Shown here: positions 1 to 7,382 of the stretch, piece after piece
Position numbering within the stretch: position 1 is the first letter of the stretch
Layout: every line of letters starts with the position of its first letter
Source: an uncultured Eubacteriales bacterium
Lineage (GTDB): Bacteria > Bacillota > Clostridia > Lachnospirales > CAG-274
Length of the DNA stretch: 19,170 nt
Reading direction: 5' to 3'
Assembly: GCA_905201505.1 (NCBI GenBank)
Contig: CAJKOJ010000037.1
Span: forward strand, 1-19,170
Notes under the pieces: generated by a model
What the model was told of the DNA's origin: nothing
Seen by the model: only the letters and a program-made list of their open reading frames with translations
The model's database searches: none
Made by a program: the position numbers and the translations under genes

Positions 1-42
1 CTCCTAAGTAGATTTTGGTTATTTACCTTGTCTACTTAAGAG
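1..42 (-). promoter_or_regulatory. Possible leader hairpin of a leftward gene lying off the left edge
   Basis: Bases 1-12 and 31-42 are inverted repeats with one difference. Read as leftward RNA the odd position becomes a G-U wobble, so all 12 positions pair; read rightward it is a C-A clash. The leftward 3' arm ends in AGGAG, which looks like a Shine-Dalgarno site for a gene starting just outside the window. If so, the ribosome site sits inside the stem. The gene is not visible, so this is inference, and the start site predicted from the -10 box next door would remove the first few bases of the 5' arm. Confidence 0.35.
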
Positions 43-44
43 GT

Positions 45-53
45 ATCATATCA
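45..53 (-). promoter_or_regulatory. Possible extended -10 promoter element, leftward
   Basis: On the minus strand the sequence is TGATATGAT: an extended -10 (TG, one base, TATGAT). No good -35 hexamer is seen 16-18 bp upstream, which extended -10 promoters can tolerate. It would start leftward transcription near position 38, toward the AGGAG at the left edge. Confidence 0.3.
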
Positions 54-200
54 ATGTCATATTTAACGGCTTTTTATTGTATTAATTAATGTTGTGTTTG
101 AGAAATTTAAATGAGTTGTTTAAATAGTGTTAGCTGAAAATCCATAAATTTAATATTGTTTAATTGTGCAAAAAATTGTAAAGTATTAATATAAAAATAA

Positions 201-222
201 GGGGATTGCTTTCGCAGTCCCC
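201..222. terminator. Rho-independent terminator-like hairpin, probably for leftward transcripts
   Basis: The arms are 201-209 (GGGGATTGC) and 214-222 (GCAGTCCCC) with a 4-base loop, TTTC. On the minus strand the hairpin is followed by TTATTTTTAT, a fair U-tract, so it can end leftward transcription coming from the acetyltransferase. On the plus strand the stem pairs slightly better (U-G instead of C-A), but the following sequence is less T-rich. It may act in both directions. Confidence 0.55.
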
Positions 223-379
223 ATAATTAATGTTTTATTTATTGATTTTATAGACGAAAACCGCCTTATAACTTCTTGTAGGTGTTTATAGAAGTGAGGA
301 AGAGCCCTTTATTCTCAATGGTTTCCCCGTTATTGTTTGTATCTTCTCATATCTCCGCATAAGTTGGTTTTGTAAGGTT

Positions 380-400
380 GAGCACCATTTTAGCACCACA
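380..400. repeat. Direct repeat copy 1 (GCACCA-type)
   Basis: This 21-base segment matches 1518-1538 at 17 of 21 positions, in the same orientation. Each copy contains GCACCA twice, ten bases apart. The two copies bracket the GNAT acetyltransferase and its surrounding hairpins. They could be ends of a decayed mobile element or copies of a dispersed repeat; no recombinase gene is visible. Confidence 0.4.
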
Positions 401-493
401 AACAAAGCAATAAACGCAAGCACAGGACGGTATTGTCACACCACATAAAGGAACTTTATTCATGGCACTATTGTTGCGTATTAGAGGCACATT

Positions 494-559
494 AAGCCTT
501 ACTAGAAAAGGCTTTACGGGTTCAAAACCAACAGCGCAAGGTGTTTTATACCTTGAACC
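494..559. repeat. Cluster of small inverted repeats, no gene
   Basis: AAGCCTT (494-500) pairs with AAGGCTT (508-514). GGTTCAA (519-525) pairs with TTGAACC (553-559), and a competing inner hairpin pairs CAAGGT (537-542) with ACCTTG (550-555). It does not fold as a tRNA: no acceptor or anticodon arms fit. Together with the hairpins at 662-725 this makes 240-770 a structured, probably non-coding stretch. I see no supported gene between 223 and 770. Confidence 0.35.
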
Positions 560-661
560 TCAAAAATACACTTTAATTGCGTAACATTCCAAAGTGAAAT
601 ACCATCCGTTCAGATTATCCTTTCCCTTCTGTTCCTTTGCGAAAAGTTCCGTAGCAAGCAT

Positions 662-725
662 AGGAAAAGGGTACCCTTTCCATAAAACTCTCTCGTTTCC
701 GTCTGTGACAGAAAGAGAGAGTTTT
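662..725. repeat. Adjacent palindrome and long hairpin downstream of the acetyltransferase gene
   Basis: A near-perfect palindrome centred on the GGTACC at 670-675 (662-680) is followed within four bases by a long hairpin, with arms 684-703 and 707-725. The outer 11 bp (AAAACTCTCTC with GAGAGAGTTTT) pair perfectly. The inner part pairs with one bulged base and one wobble when read as leftward RNA. There is no U-tract after it in either direction, so it is not a standard terminator. It may be a processed 3' RNA structure or a dispersed repeat. Confidence 0.45.
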
Positions 726-770
726 GCTTGTTGGGAATATCCCAAACCCACACCAAACTGGGATTTGTCA

Positions 771-1232
771 TCACAGAAACAGTTCCATTTCGTTATCCTT
801 TTGGGTAAAGCCTTTTTTTGTATATAGGCATTTACCTTGTTCACTGTAATTGAGCCATAGCCTCCTTATATTATTTTTATGACTGTGCTCAATGATGGTA
901 TCTAAAATCTGATTTGCATAACCACATTTTCTGAATTGCGGAGAAGTATATATATTCAATATATAACCCTCCAACCCGCTGAAATTTTCCTTATACGGAA
1001 TACGGGTAAACAGACACAAAGAGCCGATTGCAACCAGTTTTCCCTGTTGGAATATTCCCCAACTGATTAAATCCCTATTTATATGCGACAAAAAATATTG
1101 CTTCGTTGCCAATTCAAGTTCAGAAGCGTCCGTGTGTTCAGAAATTTCACCTAATTCTTTAAACAGCTCTTTTCTCAAAAGCCAAAAATCATCTGCAAAC
1201 TTTTTATCAAGTTGTAAAATATCATTCTTCAC
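771..1232 (-). CDS. GNAT family N-acetyltransferase
   Basis: A 153-residue protein of normal length for a single Gcn5-related acetyltransferase domain, which moves an acetyl group from acetyl-CoA to an amine; the substrate is unknown. The acetyl-CoA motif is visible around residues 93-110: a beta strand (YILNIY), then R101-K-C-G104-Y-A106, matching the family R-x-x-G-x-G/A loop. The C-terminus has the usual late signature of the fold (LYTKKGF, residues 136-142). The start is GTG at 1232; an AGGAG lies 11 bases upstream, a long spacing. The gene stands alone, with its own promoter and with repeats and hairpins on both sides, so it may be cargo of an old insertion. Family call is firm; role is unknown. 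Confidence 0.87.
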   Translation of the reverse strand: MKNDILQLDKKFADDFWLLRKELFKELGEISEHTDASELELATKQYFLSHINRDLISWGIFQQGKLVAIGSLCLFTRIPYKENFSGLEGYILNIYTSPQFRKCGYANQILDTIIEHSHKNNIRRLWLNYSEQGKCLYTKKGFTQKDNEMELFL

Positions 1233-1281
1233 AATACAAACTTCTCCTCACAAATTCTAAGTTGTCGCTTTGTATAGAAAT

Positions 1282-1310
1282 ATTATAGCACCCATATATA
1301 AATTTTTCTA
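1282..1310 (-). promoter_or_regulatory. Promoter of the GNAT gene
   Basis: On the minus strand, TAGAAA (1305-1310) is the -35, followed by a 17-bp spacer and a perfect TATAAT -10 (1282-1287), preceded by TGC as in extended -10 promoters. The predicted start near 1275 leaves a leader of about 43 nt before the GTG codon. Confidence 0.6.
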
Positions 1311-1421
1311 TTACATTCCTCATTTGTATGAAATATCAGAGCCATCCACACTCGTCAACGGTCGAGATGAACGGGCTTCGCCCGCCGCTGAAAAGTGCGT
1401 CCGTCCCTGCTTATGTGGCAG

Positions 1422-1460
1422 ACAAGGGAGCAAAAGCAACGAGTGCTTTCGCTCCCTTGT
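1422..1460. terminator. Long hairpin, terminator-like in the rightward direction
   Basis: The arms are 1422-1438 and 1444-1460: 17 positions with one mismatch and a 5-base loop (ACGAG). The odd position is A-C read rightward and G-U read leftward, so the leftward RNA pairs fully. The T-rich tail (GTTTTTTCTT) is on the right, which suits rightward termination, yet no rightward gene precedes it. It may be part of a repeat element and not a working terminator. No supported gene lies between 1233 and 1640; the rightward reading frames there start without ribosome sites and have no recognisable domain. Confidence 0.45.
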
Positions 1461-1517
1461 ATAGTATGTTTTTTCTTATATCTGCCCGTATCATTTTATA
1501 TCGTCATATAAAATCTG

Positions 1518-1538
1518 GGCACCATTTGGGCACCAAAG
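1518..1538. repeat. Direct repeat copy 2 (GCACCA-type)
   Basis: This is the partner of 380-400, with 17 of 21 bases identical and the same orientation, 1138 bp away. It carries the same internal doubling of GCACCA. It lies just past the hairpin at 1422-1460 and before the end of glgA. Confidence 0.4.
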
Positions 1539-1640
1539 CGTCAAAAATCATTGTTTTTTTGTATGCTTCAATGTATAAAAAAGTCAGTACTTATAATGGT
1601 TTTCACAGCTCAAAACTTTTCAATAGCGAAAAAACAAATA

Positions 1641-3080
1641 CTATTTTTTATCGCAAATTTTGTTGTATACTTTAATATACTCTTCTGCACTGTCGTCCCA
1701 TGAAAATCTTGTGTTTATGGCATTTTTAACAACCTTCTTCCAAAGATTTTTGTCTTCATATACAAGAAGAGCCTGATTAATTGCCCACATAAGTCCGCCT
1801 GCATCATAATCCTGGAACTGGAAGCCGTTGCCTTCCCCTGTCTCTGAATCAAAGTGTTTAACTGTGTCTACAAGACCACCGGTAGTTCTTGTAACAGGTA
1901 CAGTACCATAACTCATAGAGAAGAGCTGACCTAAACCGCATGGCTCAAATAAACTAGGCATAAGGAACATATCACTGCCGGCATATATTTTCTGTGCCAG
2001 TGTATCATCAAATAATATATTGGCACTGACCTTATCAGGATAACGATACGCCAAGTCTTTAAACATATTTTCGTAGTGATAGTCACCTGTGCCAAGGATA
2101 ACCAGCTGAACGTCTTTATTAAGCAAGTCATAAGCTGCCTGAAGTACAAGATTAATGCCCTTTTGGTCTACAAGTCTAGAGATAAGAGATATAACAGGAA
2201 CATTATCTTTTTCAGGCAAGCCCAGTTCTTTCTGGAGTTTTTGCTTATTTACATATTTTCCTGTAATATTATCAGCTGAAAAGTTTGCATATATTTTTTT
2301 ACTTGTAACAGGATTATTTTCTTCATAATCAATGCCGTTTACAATACCATAAAGTACATTGTTTCTGCATCTAAGGCATCCATCAAGACCGTAGCCATAC
2401 TGAGGTGTCTGTATTTCATCAGCATAAGTTTTGCTTACGGTTGATATAGCATCGGAATATAATAAACCGGCTTTCATAAAATTAGCTGCATTGTAGTACT
2501 CAAGTTTATCATTTGTAAAGTAATAGTTTTCATCAAGTTCCATCATTGATAAAGTTTCTCTTGGAAACATACCTTGGTATTGCAGATTGTGTATTGTAAA
2601 AAGTGTTTTGATGTTTGAAAAATACTTGATTTTTGAATACCTGTCCTTTATGTAAAGACAGATTGGAGCTGTCTGCCAGTCATTACAGTGAATAACGTCA
2701 GGCACAAAGTCAACATAGTCTAAAAACTCTATTGCAGCTTTGCAAAAGAATGCAAATCTTTCATTATCATCACCATATCCGTAGTAGCCTGCCCTGCCAA
2801 AATAATAGTCATTGCCTATCATATAAGTAGGTATATCATTGTTAAGAGTAAAAATGTCAGCTTTTTGTTTACGCCAGTCAAGAGTTACATCAAAGGAACT
2901 TATATATTGACAGCCTGTGAGATATTGTTCTTTAATTGTTCTGTATTTAGGGAAAACAACTCTTACGTCAACCCCTTTTGACCTAAGAGCCTTTGGCAAT
3001 GAACCTATAACATCGCCTAAGCCGCCGCTTTTTGCGTAGGGTGCAACTTCTGATGATACAATTAATACTTTTAATGCCAT
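1641..3080 (-). CDS. glgA: Glycogen synthase (ADP-glucose type, GT5)
   Basis: Transfers glucose from ADP-glucose to the growing alpha-1,4-glucan in bacterial glycogen synthesis. The 479 residues match the usual bacterial length of about 475-485. The N-terminal Rossmann domain opens with KVLIVSSEVAPYAKSGGLGDV (residues 4-24), holding the K-S/T-G-G-L nucleotide-sugar loop at 17-21. HCNDWQTA is at 131-138, SRLVDQKG at 301-308, and the C-terminal catalytic loop FEPCGLGQ at 378-385 with the conserved E379. The start is ATG at 3080 behind a strong AAGGAGGG. No other glycogen genes (glgC, glgD, glgB, glgP) are within the window. It runs divergently from pepF across 166 bp. The stop codon lies inside a weak A/T-rich inverted repeat (about 1624-1652) that might help termination, but I see no clear terminator. 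Confidence 0.96.
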   Translation of the reverse strand: MALKVLIVSSEVAPYAKSGGLGDVIGSLPKALRSKGVDVRVVFPKYRTIKEQYLTGCQYISSFDVTLDWRKQKADIFTLNNDIPTYMIGNDYYFGRAGYYGYGDDNERFAFFCKAAIEFLDYVDFVPDVIHCNDWQTAPICLYIKDRYSKIKYFSNIKTLFTIHNLQYQGMFPRETLSMMELDENYYFTNDKLEYYNAANFMKAGLLYSDAISTVSKTYADEIQTPQYGYGLDGCLRCRNNVLYGIVNGIDYEENNPVTSKKIYANFSADNITGKYVNKQKLQKELGLPEKDNVPVISLISRLVDQKGINLVLQAAYDLLNKDVQLVILGTGDYHYENMFKDLAYRYPDKVSANILFDDTLAQKIYAGSDMFLMPSLFEPCGLGQLFSMSYGTVPVTRTTGGLVDTVKHFDSETGEGNGFQFQDYDAGGLMWAINQALLVYEDKNLWKKVVKNAINTRFSWDDSAEEYIKVYNKICDKK

Positions 3081-3159
3081 AAAAATACCCTCCTTTTAAT
3101 TCCGATGTTATTACAGTGTATCAAACTCTCCCGGGTTTGGTATTTTTTGAAAATTTTAC

Positions 3160-3188
3160 TGTATATTTTCGGCTTTTTATATTATAAT
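3160..3188 (+). promoter_or_regulatory. Possible pepF promoter
   Basis: A perfect TATAAT at 3183-3188 lies 17 bp after a poor -35 (TGTATA, 3 of 6 consensus positions). A second possible -10, TATACT, overlaps at 3189-3194. The position suits pepF transcription with a leader of about 50 nt. I could not assign a convincing promoter for the divergent glgA in the same interval. Confidence 0.4.
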
Positions 3189-3246
3189 TATACTATGTAA
3201 ATAAAGATTAATCAATAAAAAATTTAATAATAAGGAGTTTTTTTAT

Positions 3247-5028
3247 ATGGATAAAGTTTTAGAAAGAAGTCAGATTGAAGATAAGTTCAAGTGGAGTATT
3301 ACTGATTTATTTGAAAGTGATGATGCCTGGCAGGAAGCTTATGACAAAGCAGAAGCTGATTTGGCAAAATTTGATAAATTTAAAGGCAATTTAAAGGCTG
3401 AGAACCTTGCAGATTGTCTTAAATTAAGAGATGAGGTTATGCTTTTGGCAGAACAGGTCTGTGTATATGCCGGACTTAGAGCTAATGAGGACAGCACAAA
3501 TACTTTTTATCAGGAATTTGATGCAAAAAGCGACAGACTTATTACACTTTTAGGGGCTGCAACAGCTTTTATTGAACCTTTGATATTGTCAATTCCGGAA
3601 AAAATGTTAAAAGAAGAGTTTGACGGGAGTTTAAAGCTGTACAAGCATTATATAGAAGATATATTAAGAAATAGAGAACATATTTTGTCAGCTGATAAGG
3701 AAGAACTGCTTGCGCAGGTATATGAAATAGGTGCGGCACCTTCAAATATTTACTATATGTTAAATAATGCTGATATTGAATTCCCTGATGTAACAGATTC
3801 AAAGGGAGAAAAACACCCATTGACACACGGTACATTTGTATTATATCTGGAAAGTAACGACAGGGAATTGAGGAAATCAGCATTTAACGTTTTATATGAT
3901 ACTTATTACAAACAGAAAAATACAATTGCTGCTATTTACAGTGCATCTGTCAAAAAAGACGTTTTCAATGCCAAAGCAAGAAAATATGAATCAGCTTTGG
4001 AGGCGGCACTTTCAGCAAACAATATTCCTGTTGAAGTTTATACCAGGCTTGTTGACACAGTAAATAAGTATTTGCCCCTTATGCACAGATATATAAAGTT
4101 AAGAAAAAAAGTACTTGGAATTAATAATCTTGATATGTATGATATTTATACTCCTATTGTGGAAAATATAGATACTCATAAATCTTATGAAGATGCAAAG
4201 AAAACTGTCCTTGAGGCTATGAAACCAATGGGTGCCGAATATTGCAGTAAACTTGAAAGTGCTCTTAATTATGAAAAGTGGGTAGATATATACGAAAATA
4301 AGGGCAAAAGAAGTGGTGCTTACAGCTGGGGGGCATACGGATGTCATCCTTTTGTTTCTCTTAATTACAATGATACTGTAGATTCAATGTTTACGCTTGC
4401 TCATGAAATGGGACATGCTATGCACTCACATTACACATGGAGTAATCAGCCCTTCGTATATGGTGATTATACGATATTTGTAGCGGAGGTAGCATCAACT
4501 GTAAATGAAGCTCTTTTAATGGAATATCTGCTTAATAATACAGAGGATATTAAAGAAAGAAAATACCTTTTAAATTATTTTATGGAGCAGTTCAGAGGAA
4601 CATTGTTCAGACAGACTATGTTTGCTGAGTTTGAGCTCATTACTCACAAAATGGTGGAAAACGGTGAACCGCTGACATTTGAAAATCTATGTGAAATTTA
4701 CAGTAAATTAAATAAAAAATATTATGGCGATGAAATAAACAGCGGTAATGAAAAGATAAGCTGGGAATGGGCAAGAATTCCTCATTTTTACACAGCTTTT
4801 TATGTTTATCAGTATGCAACAGGCTATAGTGCTGCTATTACCCTTTCAAGAAAAATACTCAATGAAAACGGTGCTGAAAAATACATTGATTTTCTTAAGG
4901 GGGGTTCATCAAAGTATTCTATTGACTTACTTAAAGGTGCCGGTGTAGATATGACAAGTGAAGAACCTGTGGAAAATGCAATGAAAGTATTTGAAAATGT
5001 ACTTGATGAGTTTGAAAAGCTTATATAA
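3247..5028 (+). CDS. pepF: Oligoendopeptidase F (M3B zinc metallopeptidase)
   Basis: A cytosolic zinc peptidase that cuts short peptides internally. The 593 residues are within the family's usual length of about 590-605. The zinc site is LAHEMGHAMHSHY, with H386-E387-M-G-H390 as the HExxH pair and E414 (in VAEVASTVNEAL) as the likely third ligand. The C-terminal half also has the family pattern IPHFYTAFYVYQYATG, which holds substrate-contacting His and Tyr residues in relatives. There is no signal peptide, fitting a cytoplasmic role in peptide recycling. The start is ATG at 3247, eight bases after AAGGAG. The gene runs alone after a divergent intergenic region, and a perfect inverted repeat follows it. 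The exact peptide preference cannot be read from sequence. Confidence 0.95.
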   Translation: MDKVLERSQIEDKFKWSITDLFESDDAWQEAYDKAEADLAKFDKFKGNLKAENLADCLKLRDEVMLLAEQVCVYAGLRANEDSTNTFYQEFDAKSDRLITLLGAATAFIEPLILSIPEKMLKEEFDGSLKLYKHYIEDILRNREHILSADKEELLAQVYEIGAAPSNIYYMLNNADIEFPDVTDSKGEKHPLTHGTFVLYLESNDRELRKSAFNVLYDTYYKQKNTIAAIYSASVKKDVFNAKARKYESALEAALSANNIPVEVYTRLVDTVNKYLPLMHRYIKLRKKVLGINNLDMYDIYTPIVENIDTHKSYEDAKKTVLEAMKPMGAEYCSKLESALNYEKWVDIYENKGKRSGAYSWGAYGCHPFVSLNYNDTVDSMFTLAHEMGHAMHSHYTWSNQPFVYGDYTIFVAEVASTVNEALLMEYLLNNTEDIKERKYLLNYFMEQFRGTLFRQTMFAEFELITHKMVENGEPLTFENLCEIYSKLNKKYYGDEINSGNEKISWEWARIPHFYTAFYVYQYATGYSAAITLSRKILNENGAEKYIDFLKGGSSKYSIDLLKGAGVDMTSEEPVENAMKVFENVLDEFEKLI

Positions 5029-5075
5029 ATAAGATTCAGGAAATTTGTTTCAAATAAAGTATTTTATGAACCAAT

Positions 5076-5109
5076 TTTACTATTGCCGTATATTTACGGC
5101 AATAGTAAA
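5076..5109. repeat. Perfect 15-bp inverted repeat between pepF and the acyltransferase gene
   Basis: Arms 5076-5090 and 5095-5109 are perfectly complementary around a 4-base loop (TATT). The rightward side is followed by GGTATAAAAAAAGAGG, which has no U-tract, so it is a poor rho-independent terminator for pepF. The leftward side is only modestly T-rich. It ends 23 bases before the acyltransferase start codon. It could be an mRNA stability hairpin between the two genes, an operator, or a weak terminator. Confidence 0.6.
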
Positions 5110-5132
5110 GGTATAAAAAAAGAGGTATACAA

Positions 5133-6359
5133 ATGAAAACAAAACACATACTCTATTTATATTTAAGTATGCTTTTAGGATATTGTACAACAGAATTTAT
5201 AAAAGGTGAATTCTGGCTTGTATATATTATATCAACGCTTTTATACTGGGCGGTAATAAGTGCTGCTGACAAGGCAGCAATAAAAACTGGGCATCCGATT
5301 ATATCTGTTGAAAAAAGAATAAGAAGTGGAAAAAGAGAAGCAGGCGGTGATATTGCAAGGACAATTGCAGTTATTCTTGTGCCACTTGTGCACTTTTTCG
5401 GACTTACATATTACTACAATACACAATTTACAAAAGAAATGATATTGCCTACAGCAATACGATGGCTTGGAATATGTGCGGTTCCTTTGTTTATGGTAAT
5501 ATCCGGATATTTTAAAGCAAATGCAAAGATATGCAAAAAGCATTATTTTGCTGTTATTCCATTATTATTTACTCACGTTTTTATTTCTTGCATAAGGATA
5601 TGGGTTGATTATAAATTTCACAGTGTAAATGTTGATAATAAATATATTGCAGATAAGCTGCTGTTTTTTAACTATGGTTGGTATATCAGACTATATATAG
5701 GTATGCTGCTTTTAATGCCATTTTTTAATGCTGCGTATAAAAGTTTGGAAAGTAAAAGTAAAAAGGAAATTTTTATACTTACGCTGATTGGGCTGAATGC
5801 TTTAGGTCCTTTGACTTTTGATGTGGTTCCGTCAAGCTGGCTTATATTATATGTTTTTGGGTATTACATAATAGGATGTTATTTATCTGAATATAAAGTG
5901 AGAATAAATCCTTTGCTGGGCATAGCGTCAATAATTTTTCTTCTTGGTATTGTAAGTTATTCTACATATTTACATTGTTCAGGGGAAATGTTTGACTGGA
6001 ACTTTATTGGTTATCAGGCTAATTCAGGGTATTCAGCAATGATTACGGTTTTTATATCTATGCTTATAATGGTTTTGTGTCTCAATATTGATTTTAATTT
6101 CAGACCTGTTGCATTTATATTTGAGGCAGTAAGCCTTGTCTCTCTTGAAATGTATCTATTCAGTCAGATGTTTGACGGATTTATATATAAAAATATTATT
6201 GAAAACAATGTGCCTTTTATGAATTCATTCAGCAATATTGTTATACTTGTGGGAAGCTCATTTATACTTGCCTTTGCTGCAAGCTGGGTTAAAAAGGTGA
6301 TTTTTATGACAGGTTATATATTTAAAAGAAAGGAAAATAAATCGAAAGATGAACAGTAA
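5133..6359 (+). CDS. Integral membrane acyltransferase (acyltransferase family 3)
   Basis: A 408-residue, highly hydrophobic protein with about ten predicted membrane spans, of the family that moves acyl groups (often acetyl) onto cell-surface sugars or other acceptors. Near the end of the N-terminal region it has DIARTIAVILVPLVHFFG (73-90), with the Arg (R76) and His (H87) spaced as in the family's catalytic R...H motif. A preceding pair of hydrophobic segments and a basic stretch (residues 59-70) form an unusual N-terminal extension of about 70 residues before the core domain. The C-terminus is a basic, charged tail. The start is ATG at 5133 behind AGAGG. It overlaps the next gene by 11 bases, so the two are probably co-translated. 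The acceptor is unknown. Confidence 0.83.
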   Translation: MKTKHILYLYLSMLLGYCTTEFIKGEFWLVYIISTLLYWAVISAADKAAIKTGHPIISVEKRIRSGKREAGGDIARTIAVILVPLVHFFGLTYYYNTQFTKEMILPTAIRWLGICAVPLFMVISGYFKANAKICKKHYFAVIPLLFTHVFISCIRIWVDYKFHSVNVDNKYIADKLLFFNYGWYIRLYIGMLLLMPFFNAAYKSLESKSKKEIFILTLIGLNALGPLTFDVVPSSWLILYVFGYYIIGCYLSEYKVRINPLLGIASIIFLLGIVSYSTYLHCSGEMFDWNFIGYQANSGYSAMITVFISMLIMVLCLNIDFNFRPVAFIFEAVSLVSLEMYLFSQMFDGFIYKNIIENNVPFMNSFSNIVILVGSSFILAFAASWVKKVIFMTGYIFKRKENKSKDEQ

Positions 6360-7263
6360 CAAAAAAGGTGTATTTCTGACAATACTCGGAGGTGTTCTAT
6401 GGGGTTTTTCCGGAGTGTGCGGTCAATATTTAATAAGTACAAAGGAACTTGATACTAAGTGGCTTGTTGCAGTAAGGCTTGTTACGGCAGGTTTGATAAT
6501 GACTGTAATGTCCTGTATGAACGGAAGGGGAAGAAAATGCGTGACTTCTATATGGAAGGACAAAAAGGATATAATTTCTCTTATAATGTTCAGTTTGTTT
6601 GGTATGACTGCTTGCCAGTTTACATATTTTACTGCTATTGAATATTCAAATGCAGCAACTGCAACAGTATTGCAGTATACATCACCTGTGTTGATTATGC
6701 TTTATACTTCTTTAAAAATGGGTAAAAGACCTTCTGATAAGGAACTTTTGGTACTTCTCTTTGTTGTATCAGGTACATTTTTTCTGACAACTCACGGAAA
6801 TATAGACAGTTTGGCTATATCAGGCAAAGCTGTTATGTGGGGGCTCAGTTCGGCATTTACAATGATGCTTTATAACATTATGCCTGTAAAGCTTATGAAT
6901 AAATATGGTACTATACCTGTCATAGGATTAAGTATGCTTATTGGAGGTATTCCTTTATGTATTTACAGCAAGCCGTGGATAGTTTCGGGGGTTTGGGATA
7001 TTTATACTTTAGGTGCAATGGTGCTTGTTGTTCTTGCAGGAACTATATTTGCTTTTTCATCTTATCTTGAAGGGGTAAGGTTAATCGGTGCAGCAAAGGC
7101 GAGTATGTTTGGTGCTTCAGAACCCTTGACATCTGCAATTGTTACAGCATTGTTTATGGGTGTAGTGTTTAAAGGAATGGATATATTGGGACTTTTACTT
7201 ATACTGTTGGGAGTTACGTTTTTATCATTGCAAAGACAGGAAAATAAAAAGTCATATAGTTAA
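6349..7263 (+). CDS. EamA/DMT-family transporter
   Basis: A 304-residue inner-membrane protein with about ten membrane spans in two repeated EamA halves, the layout of drug/metabolite transporters. Visible hallmarks are the opening GGVLWGFSGVCGQYL (residues 14-28), the end of the first half (TATVLQYTSPVLIMLY) and the matching end of the second half (AAKASMFGASEPLTSAIVTA), both typical of the family. Such proteins usually export amino acids, metabolites or drugs; the substrate here cannot be told. The start is ATG at 6349 with AAAGGA upstream, overlapping the acyltransferase stop in another frame. A strong terminator begins 5 bases after its stop codon, so it closes this operon and is not joined to rpoB. 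Confidence 0.87.
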   Translation: MNSNKKGVFLTILGGVLWGFSGVCGQYLISTKELDTKWLVAVRLVTAGLIMTVMSCMNGRGRKCVTSIWKDKKDIISLIMFSLFGMTACQFTYFTAIEYSNAATATVLQYTSPVLIMLYTSLKMGKRPSDKELLVLLFVVSGTFFLTTHGNIDSLAISGKAVMWGLSSAFTMMLYNIMPVKLMNKYGTIPVIGLSMLIGGIPLCIYSKPWIVSGVWDIYTLGAMVLVVLAGTIFAFSSYLEGVRLIGAAKASMFGASEPLTSAIVTALFMGVVFKGMDILGLLLILLGVTFLSLQRQENKKSYS

Positions 7264-7267
7264 AAAA

Positions 7268-7297
7268 GGAAGGGCATAACAGCCCTTCCAATTTTTT
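7268..7297 (+). terminator. Rho-independent terminator after the EamA gene
   Basis: GGAAGGGC (7268-7275) pairs perfectly with GCCCTTCC (7282-7289) around a 6-base loop, followed by AATTTTTTAT. It isolates rpoB transcription from the upstream transporter operon. Confidence 0.9.
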
Positions 7298-7353
7298 ATA
7301 TAAAATTATAAAGAAAAAAGTGTATAAAATTAAAAAAACCTGCTTAAAAACTA

Positions 7354-7382
7354 TTGACAAGCAAGAAAAACAGTGTTACAAT
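7354..7382 (+). promoter_or_regulatory. rpoBC promoter
   Basis: TTGACA (7354-7359), a 17-bp spacer, and TACAAT (7377-7382), with TG one base before the -10 as in extended -10 promoters. This is a strong vegetative sigma-factor promoter. Transcription should start near 7389, giving a leader of about 170 nt. The leader holds only small, weak hairpins, such as TTATCT/AGATAA around 7446-7463. I see no known riboswitch or ribosomal-protein binding structure in it. Confidence 0.8.

Noticed and set aside
481..560. GGTTCAA followed by pairing segments, looking like a tRNA T-arm
   Set aside because: No acceptor, D or anticodon stems fit around it on either strand.
560..844. 94-codon minus-strand reading frame overlapping the end of the acetyltransferase gene
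   Set aside because: It overlaps GNAT coding sequence in another frame, runs through the hairpins at 662-725, has no ribosome site, and no domain is recognisable.
1328..1675. 115-codon rightward reading frame downstream of glgA
   Set aside because: It crosses the hairpin 1422-1460 and the direct repeat copy 2, overlaps the glgA end, and has no ribosome site; more likely repeat-element sequence.
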